Shown piece after piece: positions 9,033 through 17,830 of a stretch of DNA of 64,000 nt. Origin of the DNA: an uncultured Draconibacterium sp. (GTDB taxonomy: Bacteria; Bacteroidota; Bacteroidia; Bacteroidales; Prolixibacteraceae); NCBI RefSeq assembly GCF_963677155.1, contig NZ_OY781884.1, positions 1,224,001 through 1,288,000 of the forward strand. Direction: 5' to 3'. Below the pieces are notes generated by a model that worked only from the letters and a program-made list of their open reading frames with translations, ran no database searches and was not told the origin of the DNA. The position numbers and the translations under genes are program-made. How positions within the stretch are numbered: position 1 is the first letter of the stretch; each line of letters begins with the position of its first letter.

Positions 9033-10001
9033 ATGAGTTTAAATCAACAAATACCATGGGAAAATCGGCCCGAAGGCTCAACTGATGTAATGTGGCGTTA
9101 TTCTAAAAATCCGGTTATTGGACGTTATCATATTCCTTCGTCAAACAGTATATTTAACAGTGCTGTTGTACCTTATAAAAATGGTTATGCAGGGGTTTTC
9201 CGTTGCGATAACAAAGCGGTTCAGATGAATATTTTTGCAGGTTTCAGTAAAGATGGAATTAACTGGAATATTGAGCACAAACCGATTGTGACCGAAGCCG
9301 GTAATACAAAGATGATTGAATCTGAATACAAATACGATCCGCGTGTTACATTTATCGAAGACCGCTATTGGATTACTTGGTGCAACGGTTATCACGGACC
9401 GACAATTGGCATTGCTTATACTTTCGATTTTAAAATATTTTATCAATGCGAAAATGCATTTCTGCCGTTTAATCGTAATGGGGTTCTATTTCCGCAAAAA
9501 ATAAATGGTAAATATGCGATGTTAAGTCGTCCGAGCGACAACGGACATACGCCTTTTGGTGACATTTACATCAGTTATAGTCCAGACATGAAATACTGGG
9601 GCGAACATCGTTGTGTGATGAAAGTAACTCCTTTTGCTGAAAGTGCATGGCAGTGTACAAAAATTGGTGCCGGTTCTGTGCCAATTCTTACAGAAGAAGG
9701 CTGGTTGTTGTTTTATCACGGAGTAATTAATACCTGTAACGGCTTCCGATACTCAATGGGTGCTGCCATTTTAGATGCAGAGAATCCAGAAAAAGTACTT
9801 TACCGTACACAGACTTACCTGTTGTCTCCGGCAGCTTCTTACGAATTAGCCGGAGATGTCCCAAATGTAATATTTCCTTGTGCTGCCCTAAGCGATGATG
9901 AAAAACTTGCTGTCTATTATGGTGCTGCCGATACCGTTGTGGGAATGGCTTTTGGCTACAAACATGAAATTTTGGATTTTATTAAAAATAATTCATTATA
10001 A
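9033..10001 (+). CDS. GH130 glycoside phosphorylase, probably beta-1,4-mannosyl-N-acetylglucosamine phosphorylase
   Basis: A 322-residue protein without signal peptide, hence cytoplasmic. It shows the five-bladed propeller layout of GH130, with the conserved YDPRV motif carrying the predicted acid Asp102, and phosphate-pocket type residues around SRPSDNG and GAGSVPI. Overall length and the [11 protein letters not shown] start resemble the GH130_2 group, which phosphorolyses Man-beta-1,4-GlcNAc to mannose-1-phosphate and GlcNAc. The GH18 upstream and the AmpG-like permease supply the logic: endo-cleavage outside, uptake, then phosphorolysis. The alternative is a mannosyl-glucose or mannan-oligosaccharide phosphorylase, less likely in this context. 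Confidence 0.88.
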   Translation: MSLNQQIPWENRPEGSTDVMWRYSKNPVIGRYHIPSSNSIFNSAVVPYKNGYAGVFRCDNKAVQMNIFAGFSKDGINWNIEHKPIVTEAGNTKMIESEYKYDPRVTFIEDRYWITWCNGYHGPTIGIAYTFDFKIFYQCENAFLPFNRNGVLFPQKINGKYAMLSRPSDNGHTPFGDIYISYSPDMKYWGEHRCVMKVTPFAESAWQCTKIGAGSVPILTEEGWLLFYHGVINTCNGFRYSMGAAILDAENPEKVLYRTQTYLLSPAASYELAGDVPNVIFPCAALSDDEKLAVYYGAADTVVGMAFGYKHEILDFIKNNSL

Positions 10002-10395
10002 ATGAACACTAATGTAAACTTATAGAGGTTGAGAAGCAATTTATCAATCTTTTGGAAGAAATTCGAACAGAAAAATATCTATCATAGATATTAAAATAAA
10101 GCAAGTGTAGAAATTGAAAAAAGATCTTTTTGTATAAAAACGAATATTCAGAAAGATTTAACAGCACATTTACAATTCGCACAAGCCAACACACAAACCC
10201 AAAAATTACAAGAAAGCTGTTCCCGCCCCGCACTTCACCTAAAACAAGTATCCAACACCATTCCCTGTCACAAATAGCGAGTTCACTCCCTAAAAAATAC
10301 CAACATTATGGGATTGCACCCTCTTTTTCTCATTGGTAATTTTGTCCGCTGAACTATGGTTCGATAAGGACTTAAATTATTCAACACATAACCAA
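10002..10395. other. Intergenic region between GH130 and porin genes
   Basis: 394 bases without a convincing gene. It is AT-rich and holds a perfect palindrome of A5-GATC-T5 at 10118-10131, possibly a weak bidirectional terminator, and a candidate promoter close to the porin (listed separately). No RNA gene or mobile element is visible. Confidence 0.6.
10314..10344 (+). promoter_or_regulatory. Candidate Bacteroidota-type promoter for the porin operon
   Basis: TAATTTTG at 10337-10344 fits the -7 consensus TAnnTTTG, with TTG at 10314-10316 twenty bases upstream as a possible -33 box. The implied 5' leader to the porin ATG at 10396 is about 45 bases. This rests on consensus matching only. Confidence 0.45.
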
Positions 10396-11679
10396 ATGAA
10401 AAAAAGATTCTATTTATTAATCTATTTTATGGCTTTTGCTTTTGCAAATGGCTACGCACAAAGCAACAATTCGGAAACAAGCATAGAAAAAGAAAACCGT
10501 CTGACCCTTGGCGGATATGGCGAAGCGGTGATGAGCCGTATGTTTTACAGTAGTAATTACAAGCGATATACCGATGCCGAAACCTATGCCAATGACGACG
10601 GTTACGGACAATTCGATTTGCCCCACGTGGTGTTTTTTGTAGGATACGATTTTGGCAAAGGATGGACAATGCAAAGCGAGATAGAATTCGAACACGGAGG
10701 CACCGAATCGGCAATTGAAATAGAGGAAGAAGAAACCGGGGAATACGAAAGCGAAGTGGAAAGAGGTGGCGAAGTGGCTTTAGAACAATTTTGGATTCAG
10801 AAAAGTTTTTCCCCGGCTTTTAACCTCCGAATGGGACATTTTGTCGTTCCGGTAGGACTAACCAATCAACATCATATGCCTACCGAATTTTTCACCGTTT
10901 ACCGCCCCGAAGGTGAAAACACCATTCTGCCGTGCACCTGGCACGAAACAGGTGTTAGCCTGTGGGGAAAAAACAAACAATGGCGTTACGAAGTACAGTT
11001 TGTAGCTGGACTTGATGCCGACCGTTTTGGTTCGTCAACGTGGATTAAGGGCGGAACAGGAAGTCCTTACGAATTTAAGATGGCAACCAGTTATGCTGGC
11101 GTTTTGCGTATCGATAATTATTCAGTCAAAAACTTGCGCTGGGCAGTGAGTGGATACATCGGAAACAGTGCAAAAAACACCCTTTCGCCCAGTAAGTTCG
11201 AAGATATAAACGGCACGGTTTGCATCGGTGCTCTCGACTTTCATTATCAAACCGACAATATAATTATCCGCGGCAACGTCGATTACGGACACCTTTCCGA
11301 TTCCGAAGCCATTACCTCTGCAAATAAAAGTATGCGCCAAGATTCACCATCGCCCAGCCAACCGGTAGCTTCTGATGCTATCGCAACAGGTATTGAAGCC
11401 GGGTACAACATTGGTTCATTTTTCGATAAAATACCAATGGATAATCAACTTTTCATATTTGGACGTTACGACTATTACGATTCGATGTTAAAAACACAGG
11501 GAAGCGTAGTGGACAATGAATGTTGGGGACGACAAAAAGTGAGCTTTGGGCTAAACTACAAACCGCTTCGCGACATTGTGATAAAAGCCGAATATTCTCA
11601 CCGAATTCTTGAAAGCCAATACAACAACGAAGACACGTTCAGTGTGAGTATTGCTTATGCAGGATTTTTTAATAAATAA
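10396..11679 (+). CDS. Outer-membrane porin, phosphate-selective porin O/P-like
   Basis: A 427-residue outer-membrane beta-barrel. The signal peptide MKKRFYLLIYFMAFAFANGYA is cleaved near AQ. Mature sequence begins with LTLGGYGEAVMSRM, then strands such as FDLPHVVFFVGYDFGKGWTMQSEIEFEHGG, WIQKSFSPAFNLRMGHFVVPVG and the last strand SVSIAYAGFF. A strongly acidic loop (IEIEEEETGEYESEVERGGE) lies at about residues 110-130 and could attract cations. The start is the ATG at 10396; the frame is open upstream from a TTG but the signal peptide fixes the start. It leads an operon with an imelysin and a di-heme cytochrome, so a metal- or redox-linked uptake role is plausible but unproven. Confidence 0.83.
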   Translation: MKKRFYLLIYFMAFAFANGYAQSNNSETSIEKENRLTLGGYGEAVMSRMFYSSNYKRYTDAETYANDDGYGQFDLPHVVFFVGYDFGKGWTMQSEIEFEHGGTESAIEIEEEETGEYESEVERGGEVALEQFWIQKSFSPAFNLRMGHFVVPVGLTNQHHMPTEFFTVYRPEGENTILPCTWHETGVSLWGKNKQWRYEVQFVAGLDADRFGSSTWIKGGTGSPYEFKMATSYAGVLRIDNYSVKNLRWAVSGYIGNSAKNTLSPSKFEDINGTVCIGALDFHYQTDNIIIRGNVDYGHLSDSEAITSANKSMRQDSPSPSQPVASDAIATGIEAGYNIGSFFDKIPMDNQLFIFGRYDYYDSMLKTQGSVVDNECWGRQKVSFGLNYKPLRDIVIKAEYSHRILESQYNNEDTFSVSIAYAGFFNK

Positions 11680-11694
11680 CCAAAAATAACAACA

Positions 11695-12876
11695 ATGAAA
11701 AAATTAAATTTACTATTTTATTTCTTTATCGCAGGAGCGATGACACTAGGATTTACATCGTGCGATGACGATGATGATGACATCACAGGAGACGGTTTAG
11801 ATTCTAAAAAAACAGAAGTTATCACACAATGTGTAAACAACGTAATTGTAACTACTTATAGCAATCTGGCAGATGCATCTGTCGATTTACACAACGCTTG
11901 TGCTACGCTAAAAAACAACCTTACTCAGGATAATATTGATGCTGCTGCTACAGCGTGGACTACTGCCCGTAAATATTGGGAACAAAGCGAGGCTTTTCTT
12001 TATGGAGCTGCATCGGACTACAACATCGACCCACATATCGATTCGTGGCCATTAGACCAAAGTCAGTTAGACCTTGCCCTTGCCAATGAAACATTAATCG
12101 GCAATATGGAAACCGATGGATGTAACTTCGATGGATTTTCTACACTTGGTTACGGATTGTTAGGTTTTCACGCTGTTGAATATATGATTTTCCGCGATGG
12201 AGATGCTCGTAATGTTGATGGTGGTACCGATTTTGATGGTGAAAAATATGCAGCACTAAGTTCCGAAGAACTGATTTACTGTGCTGCTGTTGCCGAAGAT
12301 TTGCGTAACCAATGTATCCGATTAGAAGCCAGTTGGGCTGGAATTGACAACATTACATCTGCCAAACAAACCATTTTGGAAGATGCCGAGCTTGAACCGT
12401 CAATGGATTATGGCAAAGCAATGGAAACTGCCGGCGAATCGGGCAATGTATTATACAAAACTCAGATTGCCGCTTATGTGCAAATCTTGCAGGGAGCTTC
12501 AGATATCTCCGACGAAGTTGGCAATACCAAAATTACTGACCCCGTAAACAGTGGTGATGTTTTGGACGTAGAATCGTGGTACAGTTGGAATTCAATCGAC
12601 GATTTTGCCGATAATATGCGCAGTGTTCAATATGCTTATTTGGGCAATACATCGAGTACTGCAATTGATGCTTCGGTGAGTACTTATGTAAAATCACTTG
12701 ACAAAACACTCGACAGCGAAATACAAACCGCAATAGCAACAGCCATCAGCAAAATTGAAGCAATGCCGGCTCCATTCCGTAATAACTTAACCGAATCAGC
12801 TTCAGCATCGGCAAAAGCAGCTTGTAACACTGTTATGGACAAACTAGAAGAAGCCATTACGTTGATTCAGGAATAA
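11695..12876 (+). CDS. Imelysin-family (peptidase M75-like) surface lipoprotein
   Basis: A 393-residue lipoprotein of the imelysin/IrpA/EfeO group, helical-bundle proteins linked to iron handling. Lipobox Cys23 (GFTSC) is followed directly by six Asp, an acidic stretch like those that send Bacteroidota lipoproteins to the cell surface. The family's GxHxxE motif is present as GFHAVE at 157-162. Other conserved helices are visible, for example AATAWTTARKYWEQSEAFL. It starts 15 bases after the porin stop and precedes a di-heme cytochrome gene, the usual pairing for this family in many bacteria. Peptidase activity has generally not been supported for imelysins, so an iron-associated binding role is more likely. 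Family is secure, function inferred. Confidence 0.88.
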   Translation: MKKLNLLFYFFIAGAMTLGFTSCDDDDDDITGDGLDSKKTEVITQCVNNVIVTTYSNLADASVDLHNACATLKNNLTQDNIDAAATAWTTARKYWEQSEAFLYGAASDYNIDPHIDSWPLDQSQLDLALANETLIGNMETDGCNFDGFSTLGYGLLGFHAVEYMIFRDGDARNVDGGTDFDGEKYAALSSEELIYCAAVAEDLRNQCIRLEASWAGIDNITSAKQTILEDAELEPSMDYGKAMETAGESGNVLYKTQIAAYVQILQGASDISDEVGNTKITDPVNSGDVLDVESWYSWNSIDDFADNMRSVQYAYLGNTSSTAIDASVSTYVKSLDKTLDSEIQTAIATAISKIEAMPAPFRNNLTESASASAKAACNTVMDKLEEAITLIQE

Positions 12877-12923
12877 AATATTTTGTAATGACAACATAAA
12901 ATTCGTCATACAAAAAAGAACAA

Positions 12924-12954
12924 AACCTCAGGTAGTTATTAATTGCCTGAGGTT
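12924..12954 (+). terminator. Intercistronic hairpin between imelysin and DHOR genes
   Basis: AACCTCAGG at 12924-12932 pairs perfectly with CCTGAGGTT at 12946-12954 over a 13-base loop. No T-run follows, so it may be an mRNA-stability or processing element, or a weak terminator, lowering expression of the downstream cytochrome gene. Confidence 0.55.
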
Positions 12955-12976
12955 GCATATATAAAAAAATGACACT

Positions 12977-14593
12977 ATGAAATTCAGATATTTAATTTTT
13001 ATGAGCATCATTATCTCTCTATTGGCATCGTGTAGCGATGATGATGATATTATAGGTGGTGATGACGATGGCAAAGAAACCGAATTGTCTGCCGAATGGT
13101 ATGCCGGAGGAAAGCTAGGAACAACGTTCAATATTTCGTCTAGTGCTTACGAACAACCAACTCCTGCCATTGAAAATGCGGGGTTGGAAGCTGAATTTAA
13201 GGTAGGAGAAGGTTTTTTCGAAGATATTTTTGTAACCACCGACCCAAGCGAGAGCCCGATGGGCGGATTAGGTCCGCTGTGGTTACGCACCAGTTGTATT
13301 GCTTGTCATCCCGGCTACGGACACGGAAAACGTCAAACCGAATACGATTCCAACGAAACAGGAAATGGCTATTTGTTGGTAATTACCGATAATTCCGACA
13401 CGTATTTAAGCTCACTTACCGGAATGCCACAAACCCAAGCCGTTGAGCCGTTTACTCCACCTGTTGACGAAACACAAATCACTATCAATTGGTTGTCTCA
13501 CACCGATGAATGGGGAAACACATTTCCCGATGGAGAAACCTACCAATTGATATATCCCGAAGTAACGATTCCCGAAGAAGCTTTTTACGTGCCGTTAGAA
13601 GTTACCAAAAACGGTGTTACATCAACTGTGCCTTATTCCGATATCATCGTTCGTTTAGAATCAACAATTGGAATTTACGGTTCAGGATTATTGGATGCCA
13701 TACCAGACGATTCGCTTAAAGCACAATACATTAAAGAGTCGGCTCACGCTACATTAAACCCTGCCTTTTTTGCCGGTGGCGAATGGGTTAAACAGTATAA
13801 AAACACCAAACAAGGCGATGGAGAAGAACATCCCTACCGTTTTACTTACGGTTTAACTCGTGGACCATTGCAAGATGGACCGGGTTCTAATGCAATTTGG
13901 AATATCACTAATGTAACACGGAACAATCGTCGTTATCATTATATGACAAAAACATATGCAACAACAGCATCGCAAGACCCCGATGTTCAAGAAAAATTCT
14001 ACACTTATTTCCCCGACTTTAATGTTACAGGTAATGTCGAAAAAGACATTTACAACTATCTGTTGTGCGACACTCTACCTGTTGAAATGACCGATGATGA
14101 CTATTCTGACTTGATGGTTTGGCACAGAGGGTTAGCTGTTCCCGCAGCTCGTGATTTGGACGATGAAAATGTTCAAATGGGTAAGGAATTATTTACCGAA
14201 ATAGGTTGTGCATCGTGCCACCGTCCATCGTGGACAACAGGCAATGACGATGTTTACGACCCCAATTTATTCTTCTCGCGTGGCGATGCTCGTTTGCCAA
14301 ATTATCCCAATCAAACCATTTGGCCATATACCGATTTGGTACAACACAGATTGCATATGGAAAACGATATTCGCACAGGTTGGTGTCGTACTACGCCGCT
14401 TTGGGGACGAGGGCTGAGTCAGATTTGTACCGGAGCAGCCGACCGATTGCACGATTCTAGAGCACGTAATGTAATTGAAGCCATTATGTGGCACGGAAAT
14501 TCCCAAAGTGATGCACGTTGGTCTGTCGAAAAATTTCGTGAATTAAGCTCGGAAGAACGCAATGCCGTTGTGGCATTTATTAATGCGATATAA
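12977..14593 (+). CDS. Di-heme oxidoreductase (DHOR/DUF1111) c-type cytochrome lipoprotein
   Basis: A 538-residue c-type cytochrome with two heme-attachment motifs, CIACH at 107-111 and CASCH at 411-415. The spacing and length match the DHOR family (putative thiol oxidoreductase/peroxidase). Lipobox Cys19 (LLASC) precedes SDDDD, again suggesting a surface-exposed lipoprotein. The family signature GLGPLWLRTSC around the first heme and GRGLSQICTGAADRLHDSRARNVIEAIMWHG near the end are present. Imelysin-DHOR pairs recur widely and are thought to act in iron acquisition. The following cytochrome c maturation genes would supply the heme-ligation function it needs. Electron donor and acceptor are unknown. 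Confidence 0.9.
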   Translation: MKFRYLIFMSIIISLLASCSDDDDIIGGDDDGKETELSAEWYAGGKLGTTFNISSSAYEQPTPAIENAGLEAEFKVGEGFFEDIFVTTDPSESPMGGLGPLWLRTSCIACHPGYGHGKRQTEYDSNETGNGYLLVITDNSDTYLSSLTGMPQTQAVEPFTPPVDETQITINWLSHTDEWGNTFPDGETYQLIYPEVTIPEEAFYVPLEVTKNGVTSTVPYSDIIVRLESTIGIYGSGLLDAIPDDSLKAQYIKESAHATLNPAFFAGGEWVKQYKNTKQGDGEEHPYRFTYGLTRGPLQDGPGSNAIWNITNVTRNNRRYHYMTKTYATTASQDPDVQEKFYTYFPDFNVTGNVEKDIYNYLLCDTLPVEMTDDDYSDLMVWHRGLAVPAARDLDDENVQMGKELFTEIGCASCHRPSWTTGNDDVYDPNLFFSRGDARLPNYPNQTIWPYTDLVQHRLHMENDIRTGWCRTTPLWGRGLSQICTGAADRLHDSRARNVIEAIMWHGNSQSDARWSVEKFRELSSEERNAVVAFINAI

Positions 14594-14613
14594 AAAATAA
14601 CATCAATGAAATA

Positions 14614-14652
14614 AACAAGAGAATCGAGTCAAATGGGCTTTGTTCTCTTGTT
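14614..14652 (+). terminator. Perfect 10-bp hairpin between DHOR and resB genes
   Basis: AACAAGAGAA at 14614-14623 pairs perfectly with TTCTCTTGTT at 14643-14652 across a 19-base loop. It covers the upstream in-frame ATG at 14633, which argues that the real resB start is the ATG at 14660. It may attenuate transcription into the maturation genes. Confidence 0.55.
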
Positions 14653-14659
14653 ATGTATT

Positions 14660-16087
14660 ATGAAGAATTTGAAAAAAATCAGTTTCGGACTGCTCGCAAT
14701 AATGGTCGTAGTATTAGCATCGGCAACAATTATCGAACAGTTAAAAGGAACATCTTTTGTAGCTCATCACATTTACGGCTCAGTGTGGTTTGTTATTTTT
14801 TGGGCGGTTTTGGCAATATTCGCCTTGTTTTATCTGCTCAAAATGAAATTGCAACGCAAGCACATCGTTTTTCTTCTTCATATTGCTTTTTTAGTAATTC
14901 TTTTAGGTGCATTTATTACGTGGATTAGCGGCAAAAGCGGCAGCATTCATCTTCGTCAGGGAAAAACAAGTAACAGTTACATTCAGAAAAACGGCAACCT
15001 TAACGAGCTTCCGTTTTCAATCGAATTGAACGGATTTAATGTCAATTATTATCCGGGCACACAAACCCCACAGGATTTCGAAAGTCGGATAATCCTGACT
15101 GACAGCAACAAAAAGACGCTTTCTGAAACAGTGTCAATGAACAATATTGTATCCTTCAAAGGTTATCGGTTTTATCAATCGGGCTACGACAACGATGGTT
15201 TGGGAACGCGACTTTCGGTATCGCACGACCCAATTGGCATTGCCGTTACTTATGCAGGGTATGTTTTATTATTGCTCTCGTTTGTGTTGTATTTCTTTGG
15301 AAAAAAGAGCCGATTTAGAGAATTGCTTCATCATCCTTTGCTGAAAAATACAGCACTTGTTATCTTGCTTCTGTTTGGCACAATGGGTGTTCGGGCAGCA
15401 AGCAATAACGCTACTCCAAAAGTTTTGCCCAAAGATGTAGCTGCCGAGTTTTGCGATTTATACGTTTATTACAACGGTCGTATTTGTCCGCTTCAAACCC
15501 TTGCTAACGATTTTACGCTCAAACTCTACGGAAAATCATCGTACAAAAATCTCACTCCGGAACAGTTTTTTACTGGATGGTTATTTTACTATTCGAGTTG
15601 GAAAAAGCAGGAGGTAATCAAGATAAAAAGCAAAGCAGTGCAAAACCTTTTAGGCATTGACGGGAAATATGCCTCGTTCGATGATTTTTTCACCAATGAA
15701 AATGCCTACCAACTTGAACCCGAATTGCTGAAAATATTTAAAGGCGAAACCGTTGCCGATGAAAAAGGCATAAAAGAAGCCGATGAAAAATTCAACATTA
15801 TCAGTATGTTGTATGCAGGCGAATTGACAAAAATATTTCCATATGCAAACTCGGAACAGACTTTAAACTGGTATGCCACCAATAGTCAATTGCCAAAAGA
15901 ATTGGATGGTGACACCTATATTTTCATCCGCCGTTCGATGGATTATATGCGCGAAATGCTAATGAAAAAAGAGTACTCCAATGTTGTAGAATTAACACAC
16001 AAACTGAAAGAATACCAAACCAAACAAGCTGGCAATTTGCTCCCATCGAACACGGCTTACAACGCCGAAAAACTTTACAATAAATAG
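14660..16087 (+). CDS. resB: ResB-like (CcsB) half of a cytochrome c maturation protein
   Basis: A 475-residue inner-membrane protein handling heme for system II cytochrome c biogenesis. Three hydrophobic segments lie in the first ~90 residues. A periplasmic ResB region follows (SGSIHLRQGKTSNSYI, FKGYRFYQSGYD), then a fourth helix around AGYVLLLLSFVLYFF, and a long soluble segment (VAAEFCDLYVYYNGRICPLQTLANDF) typical of Bacteroidota CcsBA fusions just before the CcsA half. The frame stops at TAG 16085-16087, yet the CcsA sequence continues in the -1 frame. The two genes therefore look like one fused CcsBA protein broken by loss of a single A. Neighbouring di-heme cytochrome is the obvious client. 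Confidence 0.8.
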   Translation: MKNLKKISFGLLAIMVVVLASATIIEQLKGTSFVAHHIYGSVWFVIFWAVLAIFALFYLLKMKLQRKHIVFLLHIAFLVILLGAFITWISGKSGSIHLRQGKTSNSYIQKNGNLNELPFSIELNGFNVNYYPGTQTPQDFESRIILTDSNKKTLSETVSMNNIVSFKGYRFYQSGYDNDGLGTRLSVSHDPIGIAVTYAGYVLLLLSFVLYFFGKKSRFRELLHHPLLKNTALVILLLFGTMGVRAASNNATPKVLPKDVAAEFCDLYVYYNGRICPLQTLANDFTLKLYGKSSYKNLTPEQFFTGWLFYYSSWKKQEVIKIKSKAVQNLLGIDGKYASFDDFFTNENAYQLEPELLKIFKGETVADEKGIKEADEKFNIISMLYAGELTKIFPYANSEQTLNWYATNSQLPKELDGDTYIFIRRSMDYMREMLMKKEYSNVVELTHKLKEYQTKQAGNLLPSNTAYNAEKLYNK

Positions 16088-16107
16088 ACTACACCAAATA
16101 TTTGGCA

Positions 16108-16896
16108 ATGCTCTTTGTTACCATCGGCATTGTGGGATTTGTTTATTTTATCCGCCGATTAATTAAAGTAAAACCGGCATCGAGACCAGCCATTTGGGTA
16201 TTTAATACCATTATCCTCTGCGGATTCATTTACCTCACGGTTTTTATTGCGTTACGAGGCATTGTTAGCCAACATTTTCCGGCATCGAATGGTTACGAAA
16301 CAATGCAATTTTTGGCGTGGGCATCGTTGTTAGTATCGTTGTTTTTACAAAAAAAACTCCGAATGGTTTTGCCTTTCGGACTATTATTGGGCGGTCTTGC
16401 CCTGATGGTCTCAATGATGGGACGCAGCAATCCGCAAATTACTCACTTAATGCCGGTATTGTCGTCACCCCTTTTAAGTATTCACGTAATGACCATAATG
16501 GTGTCGTACCTGCTGTTTGCCTTTATGATGTTTAACGGAATAGCCGCAATCATCCTCCGATTTTCGCAAAACAAAAACTTCTTTCCCATCGAGCAACTGC
16601 AAATTATCAGTCAGCTGATACTCTACCCTGCGGTATTTCTATTGGCAACAGGCACTTTTATCGGAGCAGTTTGGGCAAACGTATCGTGGGGGCGCTATTG
16701 GGGTTGGGATCCCAAAGAAGTATGGGCATTAATCACGCTGCTTATCTATTCCTTTCCGCTGCACACACGCTCACTGAAACGCCTCCAGCAACCAATGACC
16801 TTTCATATTTTTATGGTTATTGCTTTCTTTTCGGTGTTGTTTACCTATTTTGGTGTCAACTTTTTACTTGGCGGTATGCATAGCTATGCGGGGTAA
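16108..16896 (+). CDS. ccsA: CcsA half of cytochrome c maturation protein (heme lyase core)
   Basis: Membrane protein of the CcmC/CcmF/CcsA heme-handling family. It carries the tryptophan-rich WWD motif (WGRYWGWDPKEVWAL) facing the periplasm and conserved histidines before and after it (LLSIHVMTIMVSY, YSFPLHTRS). About seven hydrophobic segments are visible. The reading frame is open back to 16084, just after a TAA, and its upstream residues IDYTKYLA join smoothly to the end of the ResB frame, so this is probably the second half of a broken fusion. If translated alone, ATG 16108 (or TTG 16102) would be used. The protein ends in GGMHSYAG, the usual C-terminus of complete CcsA proteins. Confidence 0.82.
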   Translation: MLFVTIGIVGFVYFIRRLIKVKPASRPAIWVFNTIILCGFIYLTVFIALRGIVSQHFPASNGYETMQFLAWASLLVSLFLQKKLRMVLPFGLLLGGLALMVSMMGRSNPQITHLMPVLSSPLLSIHVMTIMVSYLLFAFMMFNGIAAIILRFSQNKNFFPIEQLQIISQLILYPAVFLLATGTFIGAVWANVSWGRYWGWDPKEVWALITLLIYSFPLHTRSLKRLQQPMTFHIFMVIAFFSVLFTYFGVNFLLGGMHSYAG

Positions 16897-16994
16897 AATG
16901 ATAAATCATATATTTCGTTTCTAAAAAATACGGGATTTAAATCCGTTAAAGTCGACTTAAAATAAAAAAGGGTTGGATATAGTAAAACAACGAA

Positions 16995-17611
16995 ATGAGT
17001 AAATACAAATATAAGGATATAGCTTCTGAATATGATAATATGGTAAAACAATACAATTGGGAAGCTCCTGAAATGATTTATAAGTATTTGTCAATGGTTG
17101 TTCAAAAGCACACCAAGATGTTGGACATTGGTGCTGGGACAGGCATTAGTTCTGAACGATTTCGTGACAAGCAAGTTGAAATATACGAACTAGACAATTC
17201 TAATGAACTGATAAAGGTTTGTAAATCAAAGGGGATATTTAAAGAAGTTCTTTTAATTGATATCTTAAAAGACCGATTACCTTATCCCGATTTGACATTT
17301 GATTATGTAGTATGTAGCGGAGTTTTCCACTTTTTTTCTTACCTAGAGGATATTTTGAGAGAGTCTTCAATGTGCTAAAAAAAGGTGGTTATTTCACCTT
17401 TACAGTTATTGATAACAACGAAAATAATGATCCTTTCCTTTCTAAGCCTTCCAATGGAACAGAAGTATTCCATCACAGTTATGATTATATAAACTCTTTA
17501 AGAAAGAGATTTGACTTTATGATATATGAAGAGCAAAATTTTAAAGCGATAAAGGATTTAAATACCAAGGAGACACTTGATTATAAACTAATAATTTTGA
17601 AAAAAGAATAA
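16995..17611 (+). pseudogene. Class I SAM-dependent methyltransferase, frameshifted
   Basis: One methyltransferase split over two frames. The N-terminal part (16995-17378) has SAM motif I (MLDIGAGTGISSERF) and a later DYVVCSGVFHFFSYLEDI segment. The rest continues in another frame (17372-17611) with LKKGGYFTFTV. Reading frames around 17351-17362 show that one extra T in the T-run 17353-17356 would give a continuous FERVFNVLKKGG, the usual post-motif III region. So it is a one-base deletion in a homopolymer: real decay or a sequence error. The gene is notably AT-rich compared with its neighbours. Substrate unknown. Confidence 0.75.
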
Positions 17612-17795
17612 TTACTACGCACAACACCATTCTGCCCCGTCCTAAGAGTATGGATAAAAATGAAATCGGAAATAGCTCGATTTTCTTTTCAGAACTTTCT
17701 ATTTTAATCTAATAAGTAAAGTTCTTTAAAAGGGACCGATAAGGTGACCTTCAAAATCCAGGACAAAGTAAATCATTGATGTAAAAACATAAAGG

Positions 17796-17823
17796 GATTA
17801 GGTTCGAGTCCTGTCATCCGACT
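17796..17823 (+). tRNA. Truncated tRNA-like 3' end (T-arm and acceptor 3' strand)
   Basis: GGTTCGAGTCC at 17801-17811 matches a T-arm: T-loop TTCGAGT closed by a stem with four of five pairs (AGG/CCT plus a T-G wobble). CATCCGA follows at the place of the acceptor 3' strand. No D-arm, anticodon arm or matching 5' acceptor strand (TCGGATG) is found within 80 bases upstream, so this is a fragment and not a functional tRNA. Such 3' ends are typical leftovers of integration at tRNA genes. A strong terminator follows eight bases later. Confidence 0.45.
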
Positions 17824-17830
17824 AAGAAGA

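Noticed and set aside
10009-10339. Short open frames on both strands between the GH130 and porin genes
   Set aside because: No recognisable features and AT-rich composition; treated as non-coding.
17666-17680. TCGGAAATAGCTC resembling the 5' end of a tRNA that would match the 3' fragment
   Set aside because: It is about 158 bases from the acceptor 3' end, too far for a normal tRNA, and only five of seven acceptor positions would pair.
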